A DNA stretch of 38,300 bases, taken from the NCBI GenBank assembly GCA_903871555.1, contig CAIQHM010000081.1, forward strand, positions 1 through 38,300, in the 5' to 3' direction. A model generated the notes under the pieces. That model saw only the letters and a list, made by a program, of their open reading frames with translations, did not search any database and had not been told where the DNA came from. How positions within the stretch are numbered: the first letter of the stretch is position 1; every line of letters begins with the position of its first letter. Positions 8,143-17,200 of the stretch are shown one piece after another. The DNA is from an uncultured Actinomycetes bacterium. GTDB lineage: Bacteria; Actinomycetota; Actinomycetes; Nanopelagicales; Nanopelagicaceae. A program made the position numbers and the translations under genes.

Positions 8143-11100
8143 CTAAACCAGACAGTCGGGGCCGAGAATAGCTTTAAGGTCAGCGCTCAAACTTGGTGAA
8201 GCTGTAACGCGAAGATCATCTCCGATTCTCATCACCAGACTCTTACGACCATCATCTAACTTCAAATGAACTTCTCGTTTGCCTGGGTGCGAACGCAAGA
8301 TTTCTTTAATTCGATCCACCACAGGAGGCGTGCAGCGAAGAGTTTCCATCGAGATAACAAGTGGCCCAACTGGGGCAAGAGAGATATCTGGTGTCGAGAG
8401 ATCAAGGGCCATTATCTTGACTTGTTCTTCGCGCTTATCAACTCGACCGCGAATAATTACGATTCGGTCTTCCATCAAACTCATAGAATGTTGGGTATAT
8501 GAATTTGCGAAGAACATGACATCAACTGCACCTTCTAAATCTTCAATGGTAACAATCGCCCAGGAATCACCACGTCTAGAAACCTTACGTTGGATCTGAG
8601 TTATCAGGCCACCGATTGTCACAATTTGTTCGTGCCCAACGGACTCATCATTAATCTGACTAATTGGCATATCTGTTGATGAACGCAGTAAATGTTCGAC
8701 GCCAAGCAGCGGATGGTCAGAAACATAAAGTCCGAGCATCTCTCGTTCATAACTTAGAAGCAGGGCTTTCTCCCACTCTTGATTTGGAATATCAATTTCA
8801 ACGCCAGTGACCGCAGTACTTCCCGAACCAGGTGATCCGCCGAATAAATCGAATTGGCCAATTGATTCTGCCCGTTTTGCTTCCATTACTGAATCAATCG
8901 CTTCGAGATAGATAAGCGCTAATCCCTTTCGCGGATGATTTAATGAATCAAAGGCACCACCTTTTATTAAGGATTCGATGGTCTTCTTATTGCAAACATT
9001 CGCATCTACTTTTGCCAAAAAGTCGCCGAATGATTCGTAGCGTCCTGCAGTCGCGCGATTAGCAACAATCGATGCAACTACGTTTTCGCCTACATTGCGA
9101 ATCGCAGTTAATCCAAATCTAATGTCGTTTCCAAGAGGTGTGTAATCTGATTGTGATTCATTTACATCGGGTGGCAATACTTTGATGCCCATACGTCTGC
9201 ACTCATTTAAGTAAAGCGCACTCTTATCTTTATCATCGCGCACACTTGTTAAAAGAGCCGCCATATATTCCGTTGGGTAATTTGCTTTAAGATATGCAGT
9301 CCAATATGAAACCATGCCGTAGCCAGCACTATGGGCTCGGTTAAATGCGTAATCCGAGAATGGAATTAGGGTTTCCCATAATTTATCGATTGCAGATTTA
9401 GAGAATCCGTTATCCGTCATTCCCTTTTCAAAATTTACATATTCCTTATCCAAGATATCTTTATTTTTCTTACCCATCGCCTTGCGAAGAAGGTCTGCTC
9501 GACCAAGACTAAATCCCGCAACTTTTTGCGCAATGGCCATAACTTGTTCTTGATAAACAATTAAGCCGTAGGTATCTCCCAAGATTTCCGAGAGCGCCTC
9601 AGTTAGCTCTGGATGAATTGGAATTACCTCTTGCCTTTTATTTTTACGATCCGCATAATCATTATGCGCATTAACACCCATAGGTCCTGGGCGATACAAC
9701 GCAATGACAGCGGAGATATCCTCGAAAGAATCGGGGTTCATCTGGCGAAGCAAAGCTCGCATTGGGCCACCATCAAGTTGGAATACACCAAGGGTTTCAC
9801 CACGACCGAGCAATTGATAAGTTTTTAGATCGTCCAAAGTGAGAACCGCTAGATCTAAATCGATTCCCTTATTTGCTTTAATATTTAATAAACAATCATC
9901 TAATACCGAGAGGTTTCGCAGCCCAAGAAAGTCCATCTTTAACAGTCCAATTGCTTCGCAAGCGCCCATATCGAATTGCGTGATGATTGCGCCATCAGCT
10001 TCTCGGCGATGAATTGGAATTACATCTAGTAGCGGTTCTTTGCTAAGGATTACACCTGCTGCGTGGACTCCCCATTGTCGCTTCAATCCTTCGAGACCAA
10101 GAGCCGTATCAACAATTCTCTTTGAATCCGGATCAGTTTCATAAAGTGATCTAAATTCGCCGGCTTCGCCGTATCGATCATTCTTTGAATCAAATACTCC
10201 GGCAAGTGAAATATCTTTACCCATAACTGAAGGTGGCAGCGCCTTAGTTAACTTGTCACCAATCGCATATGGATAACCAAGAACGCGAGTTGAATCTTTC
10301 AGCGCTTGCTTAGATTTAATTGTGCCGTAGGTAATGATTTGGGCTACCCGGTCTTCACCATACTTCGTCGTTGCGTAAGCAATCATTTCGGAACGGCGAC
10401 GTTCATCAAAATCCAAGTCAATATCTGGCATTGAAATACGCTCTGGATTTAGGAAGCGCTCGAATAAAAGTCCATGCTTAATTGGATCGAGGGCGGTAAT
10501 TCCAAGAGCATAAGAAACTAAAGAGCCAGCAGCAGAGCCACGTCCAGGTCCCACACGAATTCCAACGCTTCGAGCATGCGAACAGAGATCAGACACAACT
10601 AAGAAGTATCCCGGGAAACCCATTTTGATCATTACTTCTAATTCATAGTCCAAGCGCTCTTGATATTTAGGTTCAACCTTTCCATCAAGTCTTGCTGCTA
10701 AACCTTTATTAGATTCCTTGGTCAACCATGAATCTTCGGTCTCCCCTGTTGGAACAGAATATTGTGGCAATAAGTTTTCGTTCTCGCGCATTGTTACATT
10801 GCAACGTTCGGCAATCAAAAGAGTGTTATCGCAAGATTCAGGGATTTCCGCAAATAAGGTACGCATCTGCGCGGCGCTCTTTAAATAGAATTCGTTATTA
10901 TCAAATTTGAAACGTTTTGGATCAGCAAGTGTCGACCCTGATTGGACGCAGAGCAGAGCCTCGTGCGAAGCGGCATCTTCATGATGCGTATAGTGCAGAT
11001 CATTTGTTGCAAGCAATGGCAGGCCAAGTTCTTTGCCTAGTTTAAGTAAATCTGCTTTCACTCGATTTTCAATTTCAATTCCGTGGTCCATTATTTCAAG

Positions 11101-11658
11101 GTAGAAATTTTCGGCACCAAAAATATCGCGTAATTCACTTGCTGCCTGCTTAGCTTCTTTAAATGCGCCCATGCGCAATCTGGTCTGGATTTCTCCGCCA
11201 GGACATCCCGTGGTCGCAATAATTCCTGATGCGTATTTAGATAGAAGATCTCGATCCATCCGAGGTTTGTAGTAATAACCCTCAAGTGAAGCCAGCGAAG
11301 AAAGTTTGAAGAGATTTGAAAGGCCTGTGTTATTTTCAGCCAACAAGGTCATATGTGTATAAGCGCCACCACCGGAGACATCATCTTCGCCACCATCGGC
11401 CCATTTAACGCGCTTCTTTTCAAATCTTGATTCAGGTGCAACGTAAGCTTCAATTCCAATAATTGGTTTTACACCAGCGTTCTTTGCTTTCTTATAGAAA
11501 TCATAAGCACCGAAAACATTTCCATGATCGGTAATTGCAATCGCTGGCATCCCTTGGTTTGCGACTTCAGTTACTAATTCCTCAACGCGCGCCGCACCAT
11601 CGAGCATCGAATACTCGGTATGAACGTGTAAGTGGACGAATCCTGAATCTGCGGACAT
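8143..11658 (-). CDS. dnaE: Replicative DNA polymerase III alpha subunit DnaE (DnaE1)
   Basis: This is the main chromosomal replicase, 1171 residues. The N-terminal PHP domain begins with FVHLHVHTEYSMLDGAA and keeps its metal-binding histidines, as expected for actinobacterial DnaE1, in which the PHP domain proofreads. The C-family palm has the catalytic pair in PDIDLDFDERR near residue 410 and the third aspartate in LLKMDFLGLRNLS near 575. Next come a helix-hairpin-helix region (YESFGDFLAKVD) and an OB-fold at about 1000-1090 (IVTIGGLITQIQRK). No Shine-Dalgarno is visible, and TAATCT sits seven bases before the ATG. The gene follows rluD by 13 nt and precedes hisD by 14 nt. A second C-family polymerase of the error-prone type is at 36002-38300. 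Confidence 0.98.
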   Translation of the reverse strand: MSADSGFVHLHVHTEYSMLDGAARVEELVTEVANQGMPAIAITDHGNVFGAYDFYKKAKNAGVKPIIGIEAYVAPESRFEKKRVKWADGGEDDVSGGGAYTHMTLLAENNTGLSNLFKLSSLASLEGYYYKPRMDRDLLSKYASGIIATTGCPGGEIQTRLRMGAFKEAKQAASELRDIFGAENFYLEIMDHGIEIENRVKADLLKLGKELGLPLLATNDLHYTHHEDAASHEALLCVQSGSTLADPKRFKFDNNEFYLKSAAQMRTLFAEIPESCDNTLLIAERCNVTMRENENLLPQYSVPTGETEDSWLTKESNKGLAARLDGKVEPKYQERLDYELEVMIKMGFPGYFLVVSDLCSHARSVGIRVGPGRGSAAGSLVSYALGITALDPIKHGLLFERFLNPERISMPDIDLDFDERRRSEMIAYATTKYGEDRVAQIITYGTIKSKQALKDSTRVLGYPYAIGDKLTKALPPSVMGKDISLAGVFDSKNDRYGEAGEFRSLYETDPDSKRIVDTALGLEGLKRQWGVHAAGVILSKEPLLDVIPIHRREADGAIITQFDMGACEAIGLLKMDFLGLRNLSVLDDCLLNIKANKGIDLDLAVLTLDDLKTYQLLGRGETLGVFQLDGGPMRALLRQMNPDSFEDISAVIALYRPGPMGVNAHNDYADRKNKRQEVIPIHPELTEALSEILGDTYGLIVYQEQVMAIAQKVAGFSLGRADLLRKAMGKKNKDILDKEYVNFEKGMTDNGFSKSAIDKLWETLIPFSDYAFNRAHSAGYGMVSYWTAYLKANYPTEYMAALLTSVRDDKDKSALYLNECRRMGIKVLPPDVNESQSDYTPLGNDIRFGLTAIRNVGENVVASIVANRATAGRYESFGDFLAKVDANVCNKKTIESLIKGGAFDSLNHPRKGLALIYLEAIDSVMEAKRAESIGQFDLFGGSPGSGSTAVTGVEIDIPNQEWEKALLLSYEREMLGLYVSDHPLLGVEHLLRSSTDMPISQINDESVGHEQIVTIGGLITQIQRKVSRRGDSWAIVTIEDLEGAVDVMFFANSYTQHSMSLMEDRIVIIRGRVDKREEQVKIMALDLSTPDISLAPVGPLVISMETLRCTPPVVDRIKEILRSHPGKREVHLKLDDGRKSLVMRIGDDLRVTASPSLSADLKAILGPDCLV

Positions 11659-11671
11659 TTAGGTGAGATTA

Positions 11672-12634
11672 CTACTGAGGCTCTGCGAGTTGGCCCTTGG
11701 CCAATATTTCTAGAGAGCGTGTCAGGTCCTGCGGGTATTCCGAGAAGAATGAAATCAGCGATCCCGATGATGGGTGAATGAATTTAAGTTCGCGTGCATG
11801 AAGCCAAGGGCGGGTAATTTGCAGGCGTTCGGCAATAGTGTGGTCGGCGCCATAAGTCATATCGCCAACAAGTGGATGCCGAAGGGCCGAAAAGTGAACG
11901 CGGATCTGATGTGTACGACCAGTTTCTAATTCAATTTCTAAAAGCGAAACTGCTGGAAAGAATTCCAGCGCTTTGTAATGCGTAATGCTGGGCTTGCCAT
12001 CGGCCACAACTGCAAATCGATAATCTTCACGCGGATGGCGATCGATAGGAGCATCGATAGTTCCTTCAGTTGGATCCATATGGCCCTGCACAAGTGCGTG
12101 ATAAACCTTAGTAACAGTTCGATCGCGAAATTGTTGTTTCAAGTTGCTATATGAATTTTCATTCTTAGCAATAACCATCAAGCCAGTTGTACCAACATCG
12201 AGACGATGCACGACGCCTTGACGTTCTGCCGCGCCACTCGTAGATACTTGATATCCAGCAGCTATGACGCCACCAATAACTGTAGGCCCACGCCAACCAG
12301 GACTTGGATGTGCGGCTACACCAGCGGGTTTATCGATAACGATTACATCAACGTCATCATAAACAACTTTAAAATTCTCAATTGGTGTCGCAGTTAATTG
12401 TGGTTCACCTGGGATTGCTGGCATCTTGATTTCTAAATAATCATCGGTGTTAACGCGATCGGATTTTGTGAGGGCTTTACCTTTTCGGGTTATCTCACCG
12501 TTCTCAATTAAGGTCACAATTGTCGAGCGAGACAGGCCTAATAATCTGGAGAGCGCAGCATCTACCCGCTCTTGATGCAACCCTTCAGGTATTGATACAA
12601 ATCTAACTTCACGTGGAATTTCATTCTGGCTCAT
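11672..12634 (-). CDS. RluD-family 23S rRNA pseudouridine synthase
   Basis: The 320-residue protein has an N-terminal S4 RNA-binding domain (about 20-75: ERVDAALSRLLGLSRSTIV and following) and a RluA/RluD catalytic domain. The catalytic Asp is in VVHRLDVGTTGLMV at about residue 146. TGRTHQIRVHFS and HPLVGDMTYG are conserved further on. Family members isomerise uridines in 23S rRNA; position 1911/1915/1917 specificity is likely but not proven. I use the ATG at 12634, which overlaps the lspA stop as ATGA. A TTG at 12667 would extend into lspA and add residues unlike the family. Confidence 0.92.
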   Translation of the reverse strand: MSQNEIPREVRFVSIPEGLHQERVDAALSRLLGLSRSTIVTLIENGEITRKGKALTKSDRVNTDDYLEIKMPAIPGEPQLTATPIENFKVVYDDVDVIVIDKPAGVAAHPSPGWRGPTVIGGVIAAGYQVSTSGAAERQGVVHRLDVGTTGLMVIAKNENSYSNLKQQFRDRTVTKVYHALVQGHMDPTEGTIDAPIDRHPREDYRFAVVADGKPSITHYKALEFFPAVSLLEIELETGRTHQIRVHFSALRHPLVGDMTYGADHTIAERLQITRPWLHARELKFIHPSSGSLISFFSEYPQDLTRSLEILAKGQLAEPQ

Positions 12635-13134
12635 TTTGTAACCGATCTTGGTGGCGTCTTCGCCCAAATAAGTGAAACTATGGAAAGTACTCCGATTACA
12701 ACTGCGCTATCAGCGATATTAAATGTTGGCCAATGTGGAATTGAGATCCAATCCACGACTGCGCCTTGCAATCCGCCAGGATCGCGAAAAATGCGATCAC
12801 TTAGATTCCCGAAAATTCCGCCGAGGACTAAACCCAAAGCTAAAGCCCATTTCGCAGAATCAATCCGTCTTGCGAAATATAAAATTCCTGCTCCTACCGC
12901 CATGGCAAACGCTGAGAGAAATATAGTTTTGCTCGTTGCCAAACTAAATGCCGCGCCAGTGTTATAAGTGAGATCAAATTTAAGAAAATTTCCGATAATT
13001 GCAATTGGTCCGTCAGATAGAAAAGATACGGCGGCGCTCTTTGTTAAGTAATCTGCAAGAAAGATAAGGAAAGCCGTCACTGCCAACTTTCGTCTAACAA
13101 TTACATTCAGCGTCGTTCCTCTTTTTGCTTGCAT
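12631..13134 (-). CDS. lspA: Lipoprotein signal peptidase LspA
   Basis: LspA cleaves the signal peptide of prolipoproteins after Lgt action. Four membrane helices are visible. The signature motifs are FLADYLTKS near the N-terminus, LTYNTGAAFSL, and the two catalytic aspartates in GNLSDRIFR and FNIADSAVVIG. The start is uncertain. The longest frame (13197) runs far into the upstream gene. I use the ATG at 13134, giving 167 residues and a 28-nt overlap with the DksA-like gene. A non-ATG start a few codons later, nearer GAGGAA, is possible. The product is clear even if the first residues are not. Confidence 0.9.
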   Translation of the reverse strand: MQAKRGTTLNVIVRRKLAVTAFLIFLADYLTKSAAVSFLSDGPIAIIGNFLKFDLTYNTGAAFSLATSKTIFLSAFAMAVGAGILYFARRIDSAKWALALGLVLGGIFGNLSDRIFRDPGGLQGAVVDWISIPHWPTFNIADSAVVIGVLSIVSLIWAKTPPRSVTK

Positions 13135-13943
13135 GACATACAAAGTGTGGCCCGAGGAAATACCTGCAGCCGCGCTTTGCCAATTGAATTTTCGCACTCT
13201 TCGCAGCGCCCATACGTTTTAGAATCAATTCTTTCTAGTGCGCGTTCAGTTTGAACGACCATATCGCGCGCGTTGTAGACCAGTGACATCTCATGCTCAC
13301 GTTCGAAAGTTTTAGTTCCGGCATCTGCTTGATCATCGCCGGCTCCCATGCCAGCTGCATTGATCAAATCTTCCATGCCACTTTCGACTTCTGATAATTC
13401 TGAACGTAGGCGAATCAAATCTTTAGAAAGTTCACTTCGCATCGCCTTCATCTCTGTGGCAGTCCAGTTTTCAACACCTTCAGATATAACAAGTGGTGCG
13501 GGTGCACTCTTAATTGGCTTTAAACCAGTGCCCTTCTTAATTGTCTTATTTGGCCGAGGAGGTGGCAACATTGTTAAGCGACGCTCTTCGACTACAACTT
13601 CTGCTACTGCAACTTCATTAGGAGTTACGGTAATCGTTGTTGAATTTCCTTTTGTTGTGCTCTGCAACTTAGCTGGAAAAGGTTTTCCCACAACTTTCTT
13701 GCCACTCTTAGAAATCGATGGTTTAACAATATTTGGTGAACGTTTCGCCGGTGCTGCTTTTTTAGCTGGCGCCTTTTTGGCCGGCTTCTTAGATACTTTT
13801 TTTACAGCTTTTTTTGCCGCTTTTTTGGCCGGCTTCTTAGATACTTTTTTTACAGCTTTTTTTGCCGCTTTTTTGGCTGTTATCTTCTTTGGCACGGATC
13901 CACCAGTCTCTTTAAAACTATTGATTTCGCGTGGCTTTGACAC
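13107..13943 (-). CDS. DksA/TraR-type zinc-finger protein with a histone-like lysine/alanine tail
   Basis: The 278-residue protein has two unlike halves. Residues ~15-70 are a Lys/Ala/Pro/Val tail built from modules such as KKAAKKAVKKVSKKPA, two of them identical, resembling histone H1 or actinobacterial HupB tails. A proline-rich linker follows (MLPPPRPNKT). The C-terminal part (~165-278) is a helical region with a four-cysteine zinc finger, Cys247, 250, 268 and 271 (RCEECENSIG, LCMSCKQ), as in DksA/TraR proteins that bind the RNA polymerase secondary channel. The start is GTG at 13943 with no Shine-Dalgarno. The tail probably contacts nucleic acid. The position before lspA is usual for actinobacterial relatives. 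The precise function is unknown. Confidence 0.85.
   Translation of the reverse strand: MSKPREINSFKETGGSVPKKITAKKAAKKAVKKVSKKPAKKAAKKAVKKVSKKPAKKAPAKKAAPAKRSPNIVKPSISKSGKKVVGKPFPAKLQSTTKGNSTTITVTPNEVAVAEVVVEERRLTMLPPPRPNKTIKKGTGLKPIKSAPAPLVISEGVENWTATEMKAMRSELSKDLIRLRSELSEVESGMEDLINAAGMGAGDDQADAGTKTFEREHEMSLVYNARDMVVQTERALERIDSKTYGRCEECENSIGKARLQVFPRATLCMSCKQKEERR
13781..13876 (-). repeat. Perfect tandem duplication, two 48-bp units, in the lysine-tail region
   Basis: Units 13781-13828 and 13829-13876 read identically, including two T7 runs and one T6 run on the plus strand. Each encodes one 16-residue Lys/Ala module of the DksA-like protein. Degenerate copies flank them. Identity at synonymous positions means the duplication is recent or kept homogeneous by slippage or recombination. 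Confidence 0.92.
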
Positions 13944-13954
13944 GCAAGGCGCAA

Positions 13955-13960
13955 AGATTA
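13955..13960 (-). promoter_or_regulatory. Possible -10 element (TAATCT) for the DksA-like gene
   Basis: TAATCT on the minus strand lies 11 nt before the GTG start at 13943. Transcription starting six to seven bases downstream would leave almost no leader, which fits the lack of a Shine-Dalgarno. No convincing -35 is seen. This is only a candidate. Confidence 0.25.
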
Positions 13961-13995
13961 GAACCTTACGTGCGTAAACACCAACTTCGCCGCGC

Positions 13996-14001
13996 TAGAA
14001 T
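13996..14001 (+). promoter_or_regulatory. Possible -10 element (TAGAAT) for the T-box/ileS transcript
   Basis: TAGAAT matches the -10 consensus at five of six positions and lies 18 nt upstream of the first T-box stem, where a promoter is needed. No good -35 is visible at 16-18 bp. The 13944-14019 interval thus holds divergent promoters for the DksA-like gene and ileS. Confidence 0.4.
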
Positions 14002-14019
14002 TCCCCTCGACTCAAATCA

Positions 14020-14229
14020 AGGCGCTGAAGAGGCCATCACCTCGGAGCCTGCTAGAAGAGCCGAATGCAGAACTTCAAGCGCTCGGGGTAGAACTAGCTT
14101 TGAGTAGCAGGAAGAAAAAAGTGGTGCGGATAAATTATTTCGCACAAGGCGGGTGGTACCGCGGTGGATTTCTCACCGTCCCTCCAGATTAACTAGAAAA
14201 CCGAAGTTTTCCGGGCTTAATTTGAGAGG
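14020..14229 (+). promoter_or_regulatory. T-box leader RNA for isoleucine, translational type
   Basis: The leader carries the T-box core GGGTGGTACCGCGG at 14151-14164. Its TGGT (14154-14157) is complementary to an ACCA tRNA 3' end. Stem I is very short: AGGC 14020-14023 with GCCT 14047-14050, then GAGG 14030-14033 with CCTC 14040-14043, closing a six-base loop that contains ATC (14036-14038), an isoleucine specifier. Further stems are GCTAG/CTAGC (14051-14055 with 14094-14098) and GTGCG/CGCAC (14124-14128 with 14141-14145). The antisequestrator uses CGGTG/CACCG (14162-14166 with 14174-14178) and GGG with CCC (14180-14182). The alternative fold pairs CCTCCAGATTAA (14181-14192) with TTAATTTGAGAGG (14217-14229), one A bulged, which hides the ileS ribosome-binding site. 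There is no U-run, so control is on translation. Confidence 0.9.
14224..14229 (+). promoter_or_regulatory. ileS ribosome-binding site GAGAGG
   Basis: GAGAGG lies eight bases before the ileS ATG. It is the 3' strand of the predicted T-box sequestrator helix, so its access should depend on uncharged tRNA-Ile. Confidence 0.8.
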
Positions 14230-14237
14230 CGTAATTA

Positions 14238-17200
14238 ATGTCAACGATTAAATCACTGGCACCGCAGATAGATTTGCCTGCGGTCGAACACCAGATCCTC
14301 TCATTCTGGGAAACCCAAGAAATTTTTAAGAAGACAATTAGTGCGCGTGATGGAAAACCTTCTTGGACATTTTATGAAGGACCTCCCACTGCAAATGGGA
14401 AACCAGGAACTCACCATATCGAGGCGCGAGTATTTAAAGATCTATTCCCTCGTTATCAAACAATGAAGGGCAATCAGGTAGTTCGCAAAGCGGGTTGGGA
14501 TTGTCATGGCCTACCAGTTGAAATTGCGGTAGAAAAACAACTTGGTTTTACCGGCAAAGGCGATATCGAAAAATACGGAATTGCAAAATTTAATGATGAG
14601 TGCCGGATTTCGGTACAAGAACACGTTGGTGAATTCACGGCGATGACTCGACGCATGGGCTTCTGGGTAGATTTTGATGAAGCTTATTGGACGATGTCGA
14701 GTGAATATGTAGAGAGTGTTTGGTGGTCTCTGCAACAAATCTGGAAGAAAGGGTTATTGGTTCAGGATTATCGCGTTGCGCCATATTGCCCGCGATGTGG
14801 AACTGGTCTTTCAGATCACGAACTATCTCAAGGTTATGAAACTATTAAAGACCAATCTGTGTATGTGCGATTTCCAGCTACTTCAGGGAAGTTGGCCGAA
14901 TTAAAGGCGAGCCTTCTCGTCTGGACTACAACGCCTTGGACTCTTGTATCAAATACTGCGGTCGCAGTTAATCCAAAGATTGAATATCAAGTTATTGAAA
15001 TTTCCAATGAAGAGCGGAGCGAACGCCTAGTTGTAGCGGCCAATTTGGCAGCGATACTTGGTGAAGAGCGCAAAGTTATCGCAACTTTTACCGGAGCAGA
15101 ACTTGAACATACTAAATATGCGCCACCTCTGGATTTTGTAGAGATTCCGGATGCGCATTACATAGTTCTCGCCGATTACGTAACTGTCGAAGATGGAACT
15201 GGCTTAGTTCACCAATCCCCTGCATTCGGTGCGGAAGACTTTGCAGTCTGTCGTAAATATGGCCTACCGGTTATTAATCCAATCTCTCCTGATGGCCACT
15301 TCCAGAGTGATTTAAAATTAATTGGCGGAGTTTTCTTTAAAGAAGCTGATAAACCAATCATCAAGGAGTTAAAAGCTAAAGGGCTTCTATTTAAGCAACA
15401 ACAGTACGAACATTCGTATCCACATTGTTGGCGCTGTCACACAGCACTTATGTATTACGCGCAACCATCTTGGTATATCCGAACGACAGAAATCAAAGAG
15501 GCACTACTTCGCGAGAATGCGAAGACTGATTGGCATCCTGAAACTATTAAGACCGGACGGTATGGCGATTGGTTAAATAACAATATTGACTGGGCCATTT
15601 CTAGAAATCGCTACTGGGGAACACCACTTCCAATCTGGCGCTGCGAAAATAAACATGAAATTTGTGTTGGTTCACTAGCAGAATTGGGCAAACTCTCTGG
15701 TACAGATATTTCAAATACTGATCCACATAGACCATTTGTTGATGACATCTCATTCAAATGCGAGCAGTGCAGTGAAACTATGTATCGGACTCCTGAAGTT
15801 ATTGACTGCTGGTTTGATTCTGGTGCGATGCCTTTTGCGCAATGGGGATATCCACATAAAGAAGGTTCTGCTGAAAAGTTTGCAGCTTCATACCCAGCTG
15901 ACTTTATCTGCGAAGCTATCGATCAAACTCGTGGCTGGTTCTATACCTTGATGACAATTGGAACTTTAGTATTCGATAAAAGTTCCTATGAAACAGTTCT
16001 CTGTCTTGGACATATCTTGGATAAAGATGGTCGCAAAATGAGCAAGCACTTGGGCAATGTTCTAGAACCTATGCCGCTTATGGACCAGCATGGTGCAGAT
16101 GCGGTTCGCTGGTACATGTTGGCTGCGGGATCCCCATGGAGTGCGCGCCGTGTCGGGCACGATGCAATTTCTGATGTCGTTCGAAAGACACTTCTTACCT
16201 ATTGGAATACCGTCTCATTCTTTACCTTATACGCGAAGGCATCTGACTTTAAATTAACTGGTCTGACTAAGAATCCTTCGACTATGGATCGTTGGATACT
16301 CTCAGAAGTAAATGCTCTTATTGCAAAAGTTGATATTGCATATGCAAATTACGACTCGCAAGAAGCTGGAAGCTTGATCGGTGAATTTATCGATGATCTT
16401 TCAAATTGGTATGTGCGCAGGTCTCGTCGCCGATTCTGGGATGGTGATGGCGACGCACTTAATACTCTCTATTACTGCCTAAAGCAGTTAACTCTTGTAA
16501 TGGCGCCGATGGTTCCATTCATCACCGAACATGTATGGCAAGAGATGATTCGTAATTTGGAAGCTGACGAAGTTGAGTCTGTACACCTTGCAAACTTTCC
16601 GATTGCGGACAATTCTGCAATTGCAGAACAACTATCTAAATCAGTCCGTCTTTCTCGCCGACTTGTAGAACTTGGTCGCGCAGCCAGAGCTGAATCAAAG
16701 GTCAAGATTCGCCAACCACTGGCACGTGCCTTAGTCGCAGCAAATAGTTGGGATGAGATGGATTCTGAAATTCGCTCACATATTTCAGATGAGTTGAATG
16801 TTCAAAGCTTGGATGAGATTGCATCTGCAGGAGCAGATTTAGTTAGTATTTCGATAAAGGCTAACTTCAGAACTATTGGAGCAAAATACGGCGGTGATGT
16901 TCAGGCAATTGCAAAAGCAATAAGCGAGGCAGATGCCGGAGAACTTGTTGCAAAATTGCGCACATCCGGTAGCACCGATGTTGAATATTCTGGCAATCAA
17001 AGAGCAAGTATCGATCTCGATGATCTAGTAATTACCGAAACACCTAAAGCTGGTTGGTCTGTTGCCAGCCATAACGGTGAGAGCGTGGCCCTTGATTTAG
17101 CACTGACGCCAGAGTTAATAGAGGCTGGATTGGTACGAGAAGTAATTCGAGCTATCCAAGAAGAGCGCAAACAATCTGGTTTTGATATCAGTGATCGAAT

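Noticed and set aside
13348-13977. Plus-strand frame of 209 codons with a strongly hydrophobic Phe/Leu/Ala repeat
   Set aside because: It is the antisense reading of the lysine-tail repeat of the DksA-like gene. The periodic hydrophobic pattern is the mirror of the Lys/Ala codons, and it has no ribosome-binding site.
14196-14211. GAAAAC-CGAA-GTTTTC hairpin in the ileS leader as a transcription terminator
   Set aside because: It is AT-rich, followed by CGGGCTTAA and not a T-run. It fits better as the apical hairpin of the sequestrator helix.
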